Notes under the pieces: generated by a model
Databases searched by the model: none
Told to the model about the DNA's origin: nothing
What the model saw: only the letters and a program-made list of their open reading frames with translations
Shown here: in pieces, positions 51,593 through 51,679 of the stretch
How the letters are laid out: every line of letters begins with the position of its first letter
Position numbering within the stretch: position 1 is the stretch's first letter
Source: Pseudomonadota bacterium
GTDB lineage: Bacteria; Pseudomonadota; Gammaproteobacteria; DASZBR01
Assembly (NCBI GenBank): GCA_021777765.1
Contig: JAJYDF010000022.1
Span: forward strand, 1 to 51,679
Reading direction: 5' to 3'
Length of the DNA: 51,679 bases
Position numbers and translations under genes: made by a program

Positions 51593-51679
51593 TTAAGAAT
51601 TTACCAAGCGCTTACTGGAATTATAAATAGCTTGCGCATTATTAAATTCACTTTCAGCGAATTGTGTGAGGAGAACTGG
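51593..51679 (-). CDS. 3' end of a gene continuing beyond the window
   Basis: On the minus strand the frame is open from the right edge and ends with AESEFNNAQAIYNSSKRLVN then S and TAA. Only 28 codons are visible. The residue pattern is protein-like and helical, but too short to assign. It is convergent with the broken AbiEii gene, with about 40 bases between. Confidence 0.45.
   Translation of the reverse strand, partial: PVLLTQFAESEFNNAQAIYNSSKRLVNS

Overview
The window is an AT-rich chromosomal segment of a gammaproteobacterium. The housekeeping genes are of gammaproteobacterial type: exonuclease VII large subunit, phosphatidylserine synthase, DnaX, 4.5S RNA, AnmK, aconitase A, YbaB-RecR, NAD malic enzyme, Pth-YchF and two tRNAs. 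Scattered among them are eukaryotic-like or effector-like proteins: an ankyrin/protein-kinase protein, a large coiled-coil alpha/beta-hydrolase, a tandem pair of orphan paralogues and a secreted serpin. This mix suggests a host-associated relative of Legionella or Coxiella (Legionellales). That placement is inferred from gene style only; no rRNA is present to confirm it.

Layout. From 1 to 8.5 kb lie the 3' part of a DUF11-repeat surface protein, a YajG-like lipoprotein, xseA, pssA, small secreted or membrane proteins, a DUF3579 protein and an AraC-type regulator. From 8.8 to 11.1 kb come tRNA-Ser(GGA), the SRP 4.5S RNA, dnaX and a 45-residue lipoprotein gene. From 11.4 to 24.5 kb there is an accessory stretch: an amino-acid transporter, anmK, the ankyrin-kinase, a KfrA-like DNA-binding protein, the hydrolase, a GNAT acetyltransferase, the two paralogues and small hypotheticals. 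From 25 to 32.8 kb are acnA with an unusual N-terminal leader, nfeD with a slipin gene, an orphan BrnA/CopG-like antitoxin, and ybaB-recR with a YgjP-type metallopeptidase. In many bacteria dnaX lies directly before ybaB-recR; here they are 20 kb apart.

From 33 to 36.2 kb, homologues of DprE1, DprE2 and the UbiA-type phosphoribosyltransferase sit together. In mycobacteria these three activities make polyprenyl-phospho-D-arabinofuranose, so the cluster suggests a D-arabinofuranose donor pathway. From 36.5 to 45 kb are a DUF1704 (QEGLA) metalloprotease, a TVP38 membrane protein overlapping a flavin disulfide-reductase-like enzyme, a CDP-alcohol phosphatidyltransferase, malic enzyme and pth-ychF. 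After tRNA-Met at 45.05 kb comes a decaying accessory region: a large effector-like gene broken by one TAA, a cysteine-rich secreted protein, the serpin, and an AbiE toxin-antitoxin operon whose toxin gene is broken by one TAG.

The intergenic spaces are unusually rich in palindromic repeats. One family is built on CTTCTCCCGCTTGCGGGAGAAG and occurs singly or as a roughly 120-bp head-to-head composite. A second is a perfect 30-bp palindrome containing GGTCAAGTACC directly before xseA. A third is of the GTAGCCCGG REP type. Several larger elements carry 15-24 bp terminal inverted repeats. No transposase or integrase gene is visible in the window.
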